A DNA stretch of 64,000 nucleotides from Chloroflexota bacterium (GCA_016219275.1 JACRBM010000024.1:1-64000), one strand, 5' to 3'. Counted from the stretch's first letter, positions 13,964-23,273 are shown. Notes: generated by a model from the letters alone, not told the origin. Program-made: numbers and translations.

Positions 13964-14840
13964 CCGGCAACCCCGCGCGAGAGCGCACTGCCGCGATCTC
14001 CGCGCCATAGAGCAAAATCGCCGCGGAGATATAACCCCACAACATCAGCGCGATGATCGCGCCGACTGATCCATACACGAGATTGAGCAACGCGAAATTG
14101 GTGATGTACCACGCAAAACCCAGTTTCGCAATTTCCCATAGGATCGCGGCGATCAATGCGCCGAACCAAACCGTGCGCCAACTGGCGCGACGACCGGGCA
14201 CAAAGCGATAGAGAACGACAAATACGAGGAAACCCAGGATGAGCGCGCCGAGGACGGGCAACACTTGCGGCAAAATATCGCGGCGTTGCAACACGCCATA
14301 GTGAACGCTCATTCGAATCGCGGCAGTCGTAACGAAACTGAGACCGAACAATCCGCCCGCGCCGATCACCATCGCGAGTGACTGCACGCGACGCCGCCAC
14401 GCCGGTTGCGTGTGCTCCATCTTGAAGGCGCGATGAATACCAAGTTGCATCAGGTCGAACACGCCGGCGGCGGACCACACAAATCCCGCGATGGCGGCAA
14501 CTGTCAACGCGCCGCGCAAGCGAATCACTTCTTGCAGGGTCGCACGAATCATCTGCGCGCCGGCGGGCACATAGCCGCTGATCAAACCGGTCACCGCGCG
14601 CATCGCTTGATCGGAATCGAGAAAAAGACTCGCCATCGTGAGGACGAACAACGCGAGCGGAAAAATCGAGAGGAGCGCATAGTACGCGAGCGCGGCGGCA
14701 AGCGTCGCGCATTGATCGGCGCGGTACGCGCGCCACGCCAGCGCGAGCGCGCCGATGAACGGCATCGCCTGCGCGCGCGTTTCAGTCGTTTTGACAAAAT
14801 ACGAAACGCGTTGCACCTGATTTTCAAACCACGGATTCAT
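13956..14840 (-). CDS. YihY/BrkB-family inner membrane protein
   Basis: This is a polytopic membrane protein of 294 residues in the YihY/BrkB family, once mislabelled ribonuclease BN. About six hydrophobic segments are visible, including YYALLSIFPLALFVLTMASL and the C-terminal GAIIALMLWGYISAAILLYG, and the family signature near the C terminus ends in YGAEIAAVRSR. The start ATG overlaps the pyrK stop (ATGA), and its end overlaps the next gene, so it is translated within a tight four- or five-gene operon. Its role is unknown; transport has been suggested for relatives. Confidence 0.9.
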   Translation of the reverse strand: MNPWFENQVQRVSYFVKTTETRAQAMPFIGALALAWRAYRADQCATLAAALAYYALLSIFPLALFVLTMASLFLDSDQAMRAVTGLISGYVPAGAQMIRATLQEVIRLRGALTVAAIAGFVWSAAGVFDLMQLGIHRAFKMEHTQPAWRRRVQSLAMVIGAGGLFGLSFVTTAAIRMSVHYGVLQRRDILPQVLPVLGALILGFLVFVVLYRFVPGRRASWRTVWFGALIAAILWEIAKLGFAWYITNFALLNLVYGSVGAIIALMLWGYISAAILLYGAEIAAVRSRAGLPDD

Positions 14841-15604
14841 CGCGCGCTCCGTTTATCGAACCACGTCAGATCGAAGGCGGGACCGTCCACACAAACGCGT
14901 TTCAAACCACTTGATGTTTCCATCGCGCACGCGTAACACACGCCTGTGCCGCACGGCATCGCGACGTCCATGAGTACACGCGCAAACCCTGGGTTGAGCC
15001 GATACCGCGTCAGACGAATCGTCTCGGCAAGCGATTGGCGCAACACGTCCGATCCGCTTGCAACGACCGCATCCGCCCACGCAATCACCTCAGCAAGCGC
15101 ATCCGCATCCGTCCGAAATTCGATTTCCGGCGAGAGCAAATGAACCGGAAATGCAACCCCCTCCCCATCCCCTCCCCCGCTTGCAGGGGCGGGAGTATTC
15201 GCGCGATGCGCCATCACGACTTCACACCCGCGCGCAATCGCATCGTGCGCGACGGGAACCAGGCGCGCGATGCGCGTGTCATCGCCAAACAACGCGATGC
15301 GCCGCGCGCTCGCGTCGAATTCGAGCGCGTGACCGAGCGGCGCGAGCAAATCGAGTACGTCGCCGACACGCGCACGCGCGACCAGCGCGTCGTCCGATTC
15401 CATCGCGAACGATATGCGCGATCCTTCACGCGCGTAGAACCACGCGACGCGGCGCAAGTACGGATCGTACGACCCAGGATCGCAGACGAGCGCGAACTGC
15501 GCCGGGCGAAACGCGTTCGCCAGGTCGGGCGCGCCGAACGTGAGCAAGTGCGTCTGCGACCACAGCGTGTGCGATTCGATGAGTGTGCAGAGGTGTTGTT
15601 TCAC
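14837..15604 (-). CDS. dihydroorotate dehydrogenase electron-transfer subunit-like (PyrK-like)
   Basis: This is 255 residues from a GTG at 15604 that overlaps the upstream stop (GTGA); a longer frame would run through the methyltransferase gene. The C terminus has the [2Fe-2S] cysteine cluster of PyrK, CGTGVCYAC with a fourth Cys in KRVCVDGPAFD. The front part resembles a ferredoxin-reductase FAD/NAD module with RPAQFALVCDPG. A proline/glycine-rich insert (APASGGGDGEG, near 15165-15190) looks derived from a GC-rich palindromic repeat. It is adjacent to a dihydroorotate-dehydrogenase-like gene, so it probably passes electrons between NAD and that flavoprotein. Involvement in pyrimidine synthesis is inferred. 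Confidence 0.8.
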   Translation of the reverse strand: MKQHLCTLIESHTLWSQTHLLTFGAPDLANAFRPAQFALVCDPGSYDPYLRRVAWFYAREGSRISFAMESDDALVARARVGDVLDLLAPLGHALEFDASARRIALFGDDTRIARLVPVAHDAIARGCEVVMAHRANTPAPASGGGDGEGVAFPVHLLSPEIEFRTDADALAEVIAWADAVVASGSDVLRQSLAETIRLTRYRLNPGFARVLMDVAMPCGTGVCYACAMETSSGLKRVCVDGPAFDLTWFDKRSAR

Positions 15605-16254
15605 GGGAAGGTTGCCGCGAGCAAAATCGTGCGACCGCGGGTCGCGAAATATGGCGCGCGGATGAATACGCGATGCACGATGACGCCGAGCGCGCGCAAC
15701 GCGCGCACGCGCGAGAAGTAAGGAAAAATCGTGATGCCAGTTTCGACGCGCCACCCTGCGCGCGTAAACGCGTCGCGCAATTCAGCGAGCGCATAGACGT
15801 GCGCGTGATCGGCGTCGGCAAAATGCGCGGGATCGGGATAGCGCGCGTTCGGCGTGGCGAGGGCGACGCGCCCGCCGGGTTTCAGCACGCGCGACCACTC
15901 GCGCAACGCGGCGGCGAGATCGTCAATGTGTTCGACGACGTGCTGACCGATCAGCGCGTCGAACACGTGATCGCGAAAAGGCAACACGCCATCGTCGCCG
16001 ATTTGGGTCACATCGAGATGTCCCGGCAAATCGTTACGACTGCGCGCCAGTTCGAGCGCGACATCCAGCGTATCCACTCCGAAAGGCAACGCGTTGCGTG
16101 CGCGCAGCATTCGCAACACGCCGCCGCCGCCGCAACCCATTTCGAGAACGCGCGCGCCGCGCGTCACGCGCGCGAGGTTCATCAAGTACTCCGCTTCGAT
16201 GCGCCAATCGCGCCAGGACTCGCGCGCGGTAAAGTACGCTTCGGAATAAGCCAT
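15601..16254 (-). CDS. class I SAM-dependent methyltransferase
   Basis: This is a methyltransferase-11-type protein of about 217 residues. Motif I is VLEMGCGGGGVLR, with DTLD at the end of strand 2, followed by the HVVEHIDD and LKPGGRVALATPN motifs. The ATG at 16254 begins MAYSEAYF. An ATG upstream adds only residues encoded by the AT-rich GATTTTCGATTTGC repeat and is rejected. Its stop overlaps the PyrK-like start. It belongs to the same transcription unit as the membrane and dehydrogenase-like genes. The substrate is unknown. Confidence 0.87.
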   Translation of the reverse strand: MAYSEAYFTARESWRDWRIEAEYLMNLARVTRGARVLEMGCGGGGVLRMLRARNALPFGVDTLDVALELARSRNDLPGHLDVTQIGDDGVLPFRDHVFDALIGQHVVEHIDDLAAALREWSRVLKPGGRVALATPNARYPDPAHFADADHAHVYALAELRDAFTRAGWRVETGITIFPYFSRVRALRALGVIVHRVFIRAPYFATRGRTILLAATFP

Positions 16255-16258
16255 GGAG

Positions 16259-16330
16259 AGATTTTCGATTTGCGATTTTGGATTTTCGATTTGCAATTCG
16301 CAATCCGCAATCCGCTATTCGCCATTCGCC
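16259..16330. repeat. GATTTTCGATTTGC intergenic filler repeat
   Basis: The spacer consists almost entirely of tandem degenerate units such as GATTTTCGATTTGC, followed by ATTCGCAATCCGC. The same AT-rich family fills spacers near 28905-28942, 35937-35995, 36790-36815, 38401-38425, 39210-39300 and 53468-53503. Confidence 0.7.
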
Positions 16331-16331
16331 A

Positions 16332-19300
16332 TCAACGCGTCGCGACCGGCACGTAATAATTCGTCACGTACTCTTTCAGCATCCGCTTGGTCGAGTAGCG
16401 CGGCGCAATCGTCTTGATCGCGTTTTTCATTTTGCGAACCCACTCGCGGGGAATGCCATACGCATCGCGCGAGTAATAGTACGGCGCGACCTCGCGTTCG
16501 AGCGTCGCGTAAAACGATTCGGCGTCCGCGGCGTCTTGCGCGTCGGCATTGTCCCACGCGCGGTCTTCGCCAATCGCCCACCCATTGACCGTGGCGATGT
16601 ACCCTTCACGCCACCACCCATCGAGCACGCTAAAATTCGGCGCGCCATTCACGGATGCTTTTTCGCCGCTCGTGCCGCTCGCTTCGAGCGGACGCCGCGG
16701 ATTGTTGAGCCACACATCCACGCCTTGCACCAAATGCCGCGCGACCTTGATGTCGTAATCTTCGATGAACGCGATGCGGCCGGCAAACCCAGGTTGGCGC
16801 GAGAATTGCACGATGGCACGAATGAACTCTTTGCCGGGATTGTCCGCCGGATGCGCTTTGCCGGAAAAGAGAATTTGCACTGGGCGCTCGGGATGATTCA
16901 GAATGCGCTTCAATCGCTCGGCGTCGCGAAACATCAACACCGCGCGTTTGTAGGTCGCAAACCGCCGCGCAAAGCCCAGCGTTAGCGCCTCCGGGTCCAT
17001 CGTCGCGCCGGCGCGTTCCTGCGCGAGACCGTACAAGCGTTGCTTGAGCATCCGATGCAATTCCCACAAACGTTCGTCCGGAATATGGTCCACCGCGTCC
17101 CACAATCCTGGGTCGTCCAAACGCTCGCGCCAATCGCGCGGCAAGAATTCGTCGAACAAGGTGTGGTACGCCGGCGCGAGCCAGGTCAAGGTGTGGACGC
17201 CGTTCGTGACCGCGCCAATCGGCACTTGGTCTTCCGATTTGCCGGGGTACAACCACTGCCACATTTTGCGCGAGACTTGACCATGCAGTTGACTGACGCC
17301 GTTCGCCGCGCCGGCAAAGCGCAACGCGAGCACGGTCATACTGAACGCGCCATTGTGATTCGCGAGATTGAAAAATTCCTCGCGCGACAAGCCGAGCTGT
17401 TTCACAAAACCGCCGAAATATTTTTGCATCAATTCGGGACTGAACGCGTCGTGCCCCGCCGCGACCGGCGTGTGCGTGGTAAACACCGTCGTCGCGCGCA
17501 CGCGTTCGCGCGCCTGCGCGAATGGCACACCCGCGTGCGCCAATTCGCGCAAGCGTTCGATGATCGAAAAGGATGAGTGCCCTTCGTTGAGATGCCACAC
17601 ACCGGGGTTGTAACCGAGCGCGCGCAGCACGCGCACGCCGCCGATGCCAAGCACGAATTCTTGGACGAGGCGCGTCTCATTGTCCCCGCCGTACAAACGC
17701 GCCGCCAGTTCGCGATCCGCCGGCGCATTGACATCCACGTTCGTATCCATCAAGAACAACGGCGCGCGTCCGACCTGGATGCGCCACACTTTGACATAGA
17801 CCGAACGACCGGGTAACTCCACTTCGATCATCACATCGCGCCCGTCGGGTGTTTTCGCGGGCAACGCCGGCACGAGTGCGAAATTGAGTTTCTCGTAAAT
17901 CGCCTCTTGCCAACCGTCGGGGTTGAGTTTCTGTGTGAAATATCCTTGCGGATACAAAAAGCCGACGCCGACGAACGGCAAACCCAGGTCGCTCGCTTCC
18001 TTGATGTGATCGCCGGAGAGAATGCCCAAGCCGCCGGAATAAATCGGCAAGCATTGATGCAAACCGAACTCGGCGGAAAAATACGCAATCGTCGTATCTT
18101 TGATGTACGGGTACGTTCCGCCGAACCAGGTCGTCGGCGGTTGGATGTAGGCGTCGAACTGCGCGAGCGCGGCGTCGAATTTTTCCAGGTATGCCGGGTC
18201 TTGACTTGCCGCGCGCAAACGTTCTTCACCCAATTCGCGCAAGAGCCGGACCGGGTTGCGATAGACTTGCTCCCACAACACCGGATCAAGGTCTTCGAAC
18301 ACGTATCGCCCCGCCGGATTCCAACCCCACCACAAGTTGTACGCCAACTCGCCCAGACGCACGAGACGCGGCGGCAACGCGGCAAGCATCTGCGCGGTGT
18401 GGTCCATATCTTCAGCGAGCGCGTGCGCGGTTTGCGCGGCGCGTTCGTGAATGATCAGCGCCTCGCGATACAACGCGTCGTACTTTTTCCCTGCCGTGTC
18501 CCAGGAAAAATCGTGCGCCATGGCGCGGGTCTGCAAACCGCGCCACACGTCCGACGCGGCGTACACCTGGGTCGCGCGCACGATTGCGGCGAACATCGCC
18601 CAGCGGTCGAACGGGCGAAACACGAAACCGGCGCCGGTGTTTTGCGCGAGATCGAAATCCTGCACCGTGTCCGCCAACCCACCGGTCGCGCGCACGATCG
18701 GGATGCAACCATACCGCATCGCGATCATTTGATCGGTGCCGCACGGCTCGGTGCGGGAGGGCATCAACAACATGTCTGCGCCGCCGTGAATTCGGCGCGC
18801 GAGCGCGGGATTGTAATTCGGCGTCACTGACACGCGGTCGGGATAACGCTCGCGCAAGCGCGCGAAAAAATCGTGATAGTTTTGATCGCCCGCGCCCATC
18901 ACGACAAATTGCAGGGGCAATGTATCAAGCACGTGATCAATCGCGTCGGTGACCAGCGCGAGACCTTTTTGATTCGTCAAGCGACTGACCATCGCGAGCA
19001 ACGGCGCGGCGATCTGCGGCAGACCCAGTTCGCGTTGCAACGCGGTTTTGTTCGCCGCGCGTGCGTCGAGCGTGCGCGCGTCGAAGGTTTGCGCCAGGTG
19101 CGTGTCCGTCGCCGGATCGTACTCGACCGTGTCGAGTCCGTTTAGAATTCCGACAAGATGTTCGCGACGGTCGCGCAAAAAGGGATCGAGCTTTTCGCCA
19201 AACTCGGGCGTTTGAATTTCGCGCGCGTACGTTTCGCTCACGGTCGTGATCTTGTCGGCGAACGAAATGCCGCGCGCCATGAAATCAATCAATTGATGCA

Positions 19301-19901
19301 AGTCCGGCGCGACGCTGGGATGCGCGATAAAACCATACGGCATCAGCCCGGCGATTTCGAGAATCCGCAAACCGAAAATGCCTTGATACGCGATGTTGTG
19401 AATCGTGTAGACGGTTGCGGTGTCGGCAAAAAAACGATCGGTCGCGTAAATCGTACGGAGCCAGTTGGGGATGAGCGCGGTGTGCCAATCGTGACAGTGG
19501 ATAACGTCCGGCTGCCAATTCAGGCGGCGCAACATTTCGAGCGACGCGCGCGCAAAGAAAATAAATCGCTCCGCGTCATCCTGATACATGTAGATGCCGT
19601 CGCGATCGAACAGGCGTTTGTTCTCGATGAAATACACCGGAATGTTTCCGTCGAGTTTGCCTTCGAGGATTGCCGCGTTGTCGCTCGCGCCGTCGAGCGG
19701 CACGGGAAAGGGGTTGAGCACCTTTTGCAAATTGAATTGCGCCGGATCAATCCGTCCATAGCGCGGCATCGCGACACGTACATCGTGACCGAGCACGCGC
19801 AACGCTCTGGGCAACGCGCCCGCCACATCGGCAAGCCCGCCCACTTTGGCGAACGGCACCATTTCCGCCGAGAGCATCAAGATTTTCAGTTTGTCCGTCA
19901 C
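16332..19901 (-). CDS. fused glycogen synthase / alpha-glucan phosphorylase
   Basis: This single 1189-residue protein joins two glycogen enzymes. Residues about 1-480 are a GT5 glycogen synthase: KVGGLADVAGALPRAL near the start, TIHNIAYQG, RLTNQKGLAL and the MPSRTEPCGTDQMIAMRYG donor site. The rest is a GT35 alpha-glucan phosphorylase of the short bacterial/archaeal type, with NLWWGWNP, AEFGLHQ, YSGGLGILSGDH and the pyridoxal-phosphate lysine in SGTSGEKASVNG. The GTG at 19901 has AGGTGA five bases upstream; the frame beyond it overlaps the HAD gene and is not homologous. It combines an elongating and a phosphorolytic activity on one chain. Confidence 0.93.
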   Translation of the reverse strand: MTDKLKILMLSAEMVPFAKVGGLADVAGALPRALRVLGHDVRVAMPRYGRIDPAQFNLQKVLNPFPVPLDGASDNAAILEGKLDGNIPVYFIENKRLFDRDGIYMYQDDAERFIFFARASLEMLRRLNWQPDVIHCHDWHTALIPNWLRTIYATDRFFADTATVYTIHNIAYQGIFGLRILEIAGLMPYGFIAHPSVAPDLHQLIDFMARGISFADKITTVSETYAREIQTPEFGEKLDPFLRDRREHLVGILNGLDTVEYDPATDTHLAQTFDARTLDARAANKTALQRELGLPQIAAPLLAMVSRLTNQKGLALVTDAIDHVLDTLPLQFVVMGAGDQNYHDFFARLRERYPDRVSVTPNYNPALARRIHGGADMLLMPSRTEPCGTDQMIAMRYGCIPIVRATGGLADTVQDFDLAQNTGAGFVFRPFDRWAMFAAIVRATQVYAASDVWRGLQTRAMAHDFSWDTAGKKYDALYREALIIHERAAQTAHALAEDMDHTAQMLAALPPRLVRLGELAYNLWWGWNPAGRYVFEDLDPVLWEQVYRNPVRLLRELGEERLRAASQDPAYLEKFDAALAQFDAYIQPPTTWFGGTYPYIKDTTIAYFSAEFGLHQCLPIYSGGLGILSGDHIKEASDLGLPFVGVGFLYPQGYFTQKLNPDGWQEAIYEKLNFALVPALPAKTPDGRDVMIEVELPGRSVYVKVWRIQVGRAPLFLMDTNVDVNAPADRELAARLYGGDNETRLVQEFVLGIGGVRVLRALGYNPGVWHLNEGHSSFSIIERLRELAHAGVPFAQARERVRATTVFTTHTPVAAGHDAFSPELMQKYFGGFVKQLGLSREEFFNLANHNGAFSMTVLALRFAGAANGVSQLHGQVSRKMWQWLYPGKSEDQVPIGAVTNGVHTLTWLAPAYHTLFDEFLPRDWRERLDDPGLWDAVDHIPDERLWELHRMLKQRLYGLAQERAGATMDPEALTLGFARRFATYKRAVLMFRDAERLKRILNHPERPVQILFSGKAHPADNPGKEFIRAIVQFSRQPGFAGRIAFIEDYDIKVARHLVQGVDVWLNNPRRPLEASGTSGEKASVNGAPNFSVLDGWWREGYIATVNGWAIGEDRAWDNADAQDAADAESFYATLEREVAPYYYSRDAYGIPREWVRKMKNAIKTIAPRYSTKRMLKEYVTNYYVPVATR

Positions 19902-19944
19902 TGGATCACCTGCCGTGGAAAAGTGGATTGGAAAGATGCGCCGA

Positions 19945-20700
19945 TCACTGGACGCGCCAACGATCCAAGACGTTTGGAATTTCCGCCAATGCGCCGACGA
20001 CCGCGTCCGCCTGCCATTCGGGATCGTTCGCCAATTCGTCCGGAATTTTTTGCCACGGCATATTGGTGCCGCGTTCGGTGAGAATCGCGCGCATACCTGC
20101 GCGATGCCCACCGATGATGTCGTACCGCGGCGAATCGCCGACCATCACGATTTCGTGCGGCGCGATGCCCCACGCATCTGAAATCAGGTGAAAGATGCGC
20201 GGATCCGGTTTGCGCCAACGCGGATCGGACGCGCTACATACCACTGGATCGAGATATTTTTCCAGATCAAGTCGCTGGACTTGGCGAAACACCAAGCCCT
20301 CGTCATCCGCGTTCGAAATCAAACCGATTCGCAAACCACGCGCGCGCAAAATATCCAGGGTCGCGTGTGTGTCGGGGAACAAGAACCAATGCGATTCATT
20401 CGGCGCAAAGTACGCCTCGACTGCGCGCGGCAACCAGCCGTCCAGTGACGCATGTCCCAGTTCGACGAGTGTGTCGCGCAACGCATCCTCGACGCGCGCC
20501 TCGAACCCGGTTTGCTCCGCGCGATTCCAATGCCATTTACGATGTTCGAGAAAACGCGCGCGAAAATCCTCCGGCACAGTTACGCCGTTCGCGCCCAGGA
20601 ATGCAACGAGGTTGGCGGTCGAGACTTTATCAATCTCTTCCCACGTGCCATCGAAGTGCATCAACGTACCGCCGAGATCGAAAATGATTCCACGAATCAT
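19945..20700 (-). CDS. HAD-superfamily hydrolase
   Basis: This is about 251 residues with the four HAD motifs: I is FDLGGTLMHFDG, II is ISNADDEG, III is the lysine in RKPDPRIFH, and IV is VGDSPRYDIIGG. Motif I reads D-x-G rather than D-x-D, so the usual general acid/base aspartate is missing, a variant seen in other family members. The helical cap lies between motifs I and II. The ATG at 20700 directly precedes IRGIIFDL; an in-frame TTG further out lacks support. It lies between the hydroxyacid dehydrogenase and the glycogen fusion gene. The substrate is unknown. Confidence 0.88.
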   Translation of the reverse strand: MIRGIIFDLGGTLMHFDGTWEEIDKVSTANLVAFLGANGVTVPEDFRARFLEHRKWHWNRAEQTGFEARVEDALRDTLVELGHASLDGWLPRAVEAYFAPNESHWFLFPDTHATLDILRARGLRIGLISNADDEGLVFRQVQRLDLEKYLDPVVCSASDPRWRKPDPRIFHLISDAWGIAPHEIVMVGDSPRYDIIGGHRAGMRAILTERGTNMPWQKIPDELANDPEWQADAVVGALAEIPNVLDRWRVQ

Positions 20701-20737
20701 AGCCAATTCACATTTGACGATTATCAATAGATAATCG

Positions 20738-21760
20738 TCAATATCCTTTCTCTTTGTTAATAAGATTCAACAACTCTGCGCCATTCAAATAGCGCCGCAA
20801 ATTCTCCGCGAACAACGCGACCGCGCGGTCGTCATAGTGCGGCGTCGCCGCCGACACGTGCGGCGAGAGCAACACGTTCGGCGCGCGCCACAACGCGTGG
20901 TCTGCCGGGAGTGGCTCTTTCTCGAACACATCCAGCCCCGCGCCGGCAATGCGATTTTCGTTCAGCGCGCGGAGCAACGCGGCTTCGTCCACCACGCCGC
21001 CGCGCGCGATGTTCAGAATGAACGCGGACGATTTCATCGCGCCCAGTTCCGCGTCGCCGATCAGGTCGCGCGTGTCTGGCGTCAACGGCGTCGCGATCAA
21101 AACGAAATCGGATTGCGCGAGCAAATCGCGCAACTGCGCGAGTGTGAACCACGCATCAGGAAACGAACCGTCGGGGTCGCCCGTGCCTGGCTCGACATAG
21201 CCGCGATCTACGCGCGTACCACTGCGCGAGAGCGCGAGCACGCGCATTCCAAAACCCAGTTTGGCGATCCGCGCGACGTGCCGACCGATACTGCCATAGC
21301 CGACCACGCCGAGCGTTTTGCCGTGCAGTTCCGTGCCGAGATACAAACGCCATTTGTGCGGCGACCATTCCGCTTGGTCTTGCTTGCGCACCATCGTCGG
21401 CAGTTTGCGCGCGAGCGCGAGCATCATCGCGATCGTCATTTCGCCAATTGGAACCGCATGCACGCCGCTCGACGTCGTGAGGCGAACATCGCTCTGCAAG
21501 ATCGGATGCGCGGCAAGATGATTGATGCCGGCGGTGTGCAGTTGCGCCCACCGCAATCGCGGCGCGCGAGCCAGATCGCGCGGGGGGACCGTGCCATAAA
21601 AAATTTCCTCATCGCCGTCGAACAAAGAAGTGGTATCCTTGGTGTCCGCGCCTTCGGGCAAGGATCGTTGGACGAGCTCCAAATTCGGCGAGACCGCGCG
21701 CAGACGATTGATTTGCGTTTCATTGAAACGCAGAGTCATCAACACTTTGATACGTTCCAT
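20738..21760 (-). CDS. D-2-hydroxyacid dehydrogenase family protein
   Basis: This is a 340-residue NAD(P)-dependent dehydrogenase of the D-isomer-specific family. The Rossmann motif is VGYGSIGRHVA; the substrate-binding arginine is in NIARGGVVDE, the glutamate lies in DVFEKEPLP, and the catalytic histidine in LSPHVSA. AAGGA lies nine bases before the ATG at 21760. Candidate substrates include glyoxylate, phosphoglycerate or hydroxypyruvate, which the sequence does not decide. Confidence 0.92.
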   Translation of the reverse strand: MERIKVLMTLRFNETQINRLRAVSPNLELVQRSLPEGADTKDTTSLFDGDEEIFYGTVPPRDLARAPRLRWAQLHTAGINHLAAHPILQSDVRLTTSSGVHAVPIGEMTIAMMLALARKLPTMVRKQDQAEWSPHKWRLYLGTELHGKTLGVVGYGSIGRHVARIAKLGFGMRVLALSRSGTRVDRGYVEPGTGDPDGSFPDAWFTLAQLRDLLAQSDFVLIATPLTPDTRDLIGDAELGAMKSSAFILNIARGGVVDEAALLRALNENRIAGAGLDVFEKEPLPADHALWRAPNVLLSPHVSAATPHYDDRAVALFAENLRRYLNGAELLNLINKEKGY

Positions 21761-21835
21761 CTCTATCGTCCTTTACAAGATCAGGGCGAGATGACCTCGC
21801 CCCGTACCGTCGCCATTATACCGAAAAGAAAACGA

Positions 21836-23029
21836 TTAAGCAAAGGCATCGAAAACGACTTGACCCGCGACCATCGTCAGCGCGACGCGTCCCGTCTCAT
21901 CCATCACGATCACGTCCGCGTCCATCCCCGGCGCGAGCGCGCCTTGCGCCGTCAAGCCGAGCGCGCGCGCTGGATTCGTCGTCACCAGGGCGAGCGCGTC
22001 ATTCAACGCGAGATTCGCGTACGCGCGCGCGTTCATCACGGCGCGATTCAACGTCAGGATGCTCCCGGCAATCGTGCCATCTTCCAAGCGCGCGACCCCA
22101 TCCACAATCCGCGCGGTTTGATTGAGCATCGTGAACGTGCCTTCGGTCATGCCGCCGCCAGGAATCGCATCCGTAACCAGAATCACGCGATCCACGCCGA
22201 GCGCGCGCACGAGAATTTTCACGGCGGCGGGATGCGCGTGGATGCCGTCGCAAATCAACATGCCCATCACCGCGTCCGAACTGAGCACCGCGCCGAGCAC
22301 ACCCGGTTTGCGATGATGCAAACCGCTCATCGCATTGTACACGTGCGTGACGAGCGGGAACGCGCCGGACGCGAGCAAATCGCGCGCGTGGTCGTACGTC
22401 GTGTTCGAGTGACCGAAACTAACGCGCACACCTTGCTCGCCGAAAAAGCGCGCGACCGCGGGCGCGTTTGGCAAGTTGCCGGCAAGTGTGACGAGGCGCA
22501 AACCGCCGCGTGCGGCGTCCCAGTATTCGCGCGCTTCGTCGAGTGTCGGCGCGTGCAAGACGCTCGGCGGAAACGCGCCGCGCTGTTCCGGATCGAGCCA
22601 GGGTCCTTCGAGGTGAATGCCCAGGGGTCGCGCGCCGCCGCGCGTGCGCGGAATCGCGTCCGCTAGCGCGGCGAGCAGGCGCGCGATAAACGCGCAGTTG
22701 CCCATCGTCGGCGAAATCAGAAAACGCGTGACGCCGAACCGCGCGACGTGGCGCGCGAACGCGTCGAGTTCCGCCGCCGCCGTTGCGGGCGATGTGATCG
22801 AAACGCCCAGACAGCCGTAGGTGTGAATATCCACCAAGCCCGGCGCGATGAGTTTACCTTGCGCGTCAATGAGCTTGGCATCACTGGGAAGGCGCACCTG
22901 CTCGCGTGTGCCCAGGGCGTGAACCTGGTCACCCTGAACCAGGAGCACGCCGTCTGGGATAACCTGGCTGGGAGTCATAAGCGTGCCGTTGACGAATGCT
23001 TGAATAGTCATACGCAAATTTAACACCAT
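21836..23029 (-). CDS. nagA: N-acetylglucosamine-6-phosphate deacetylase
   Basis: This is an amidohydrolase of 397 residues that removes acetate from N-acetylglucosamine 6-phosphate in amino-sugar recycling. Recognisable blocks are LIAPGLVDIHTYG, the metal-ligand glutamate in HLEGPWLDPEQRGAF, FGHSNTTYDHA, THVYNAMSGLHH, ICDGIHAHP and the catalytic aspartate in VTDAIPGG. The N-terminal H-x-H is DIHTYG, so the second His is Tyr, a position that also varies in known NagA enzymes. Two in-frame starts exist (ATG 23029 and ATG 23011); neither has a well-placed ribosome site, so the first residues are uncertain. Confidence 0.9.
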   Translation of the reverse strand: MVLNLRMTIQAFVNGTLMTPSQVIPDGVLLVQGDQVHALGTREQVRLPSDAKLIDAQGKLIAPGLVDIHTYGCLGVSITSPATAAAELDAFARHVARFGVTRFLISPTMGNCAFIARLLAALADAIPRTRGGARPLGIHLEGPWLDPEQRGAFPPSVLHAPTLDEAREYWDAARGGLRLVTLAGNLPNAPAVARFFGEQGVRVSFGHSNTTYDHARDLLASGAFPLVTHVYNAMSGLHHRKPGVLGAVLSSDAVMGMLICDGIHAHPAAVKILVRALGVDRVILVTDAIPGGGMTEGTFTMLNQTARIVDGVARLEDGTIAGSILTLNRAVMNARAYANLALNDALALVTTNPARALGLTAQGALAPGMDADVIVMDETGRVALTMVAGQVVFDAFA

Positions 23030-23086
23030 TCCTGGGAGAATTCGGGTATACTGGGATTACGAGTTTGAATTCCAGGGAGGTAAAGA

Positions 23087-23269
23087 ATGGCAAGTACAAC
23101 CAAACACAACAAAGCGTGGACCAAGGACGACATCACGGTTCTGCGCGAGATGTACCGCAAGCGCGTCGTGCATCGCGAAATTGCGGCGAAACTCAAACGC
23201 ACACTGGTCGCCGTCGAATCGAAAGCGACGGAACTGGGTCTGGCGAAAAAACGCAGCAAAAAAAAGTAA
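23087..23269 (+). CDS. small basic DNA-binding-like protein (Myb/SANT-like helix-turn-helix)
   Basis: This is a 60-residue, highly basic protein with an excellent GGGAGG ribosome site six bases before the ATG and a strong terminator directly after it, so it is a genuine monocistronic gene despite its size. Residues 8-52 read as a three-helix unit: WTKDDITVLREMYRKRV, then REIAAKLKR, then VAVESKATELGL. This resembles Myb/SANT-like or GcrA-like DNA-binding segments. The C terminus is a lysine tail. The function is unknown; a nucleoid or regulatory role is inference. Confidence 0.8.
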   Translation: MASTTKHNKAWTKDDITVLREMYRKRVVHREIAAKLKRTLVAVESKATELGLAKKRSKKK

Positions 23270-23273
23270 GGCG

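Noticed and set aside
20837-22666. Plus-strand 609-codon frame opposite the dehydrogenase and nagA
   Set aside because: Arg-rich shadow frame with no features; the minus-strand genes are clearly real.
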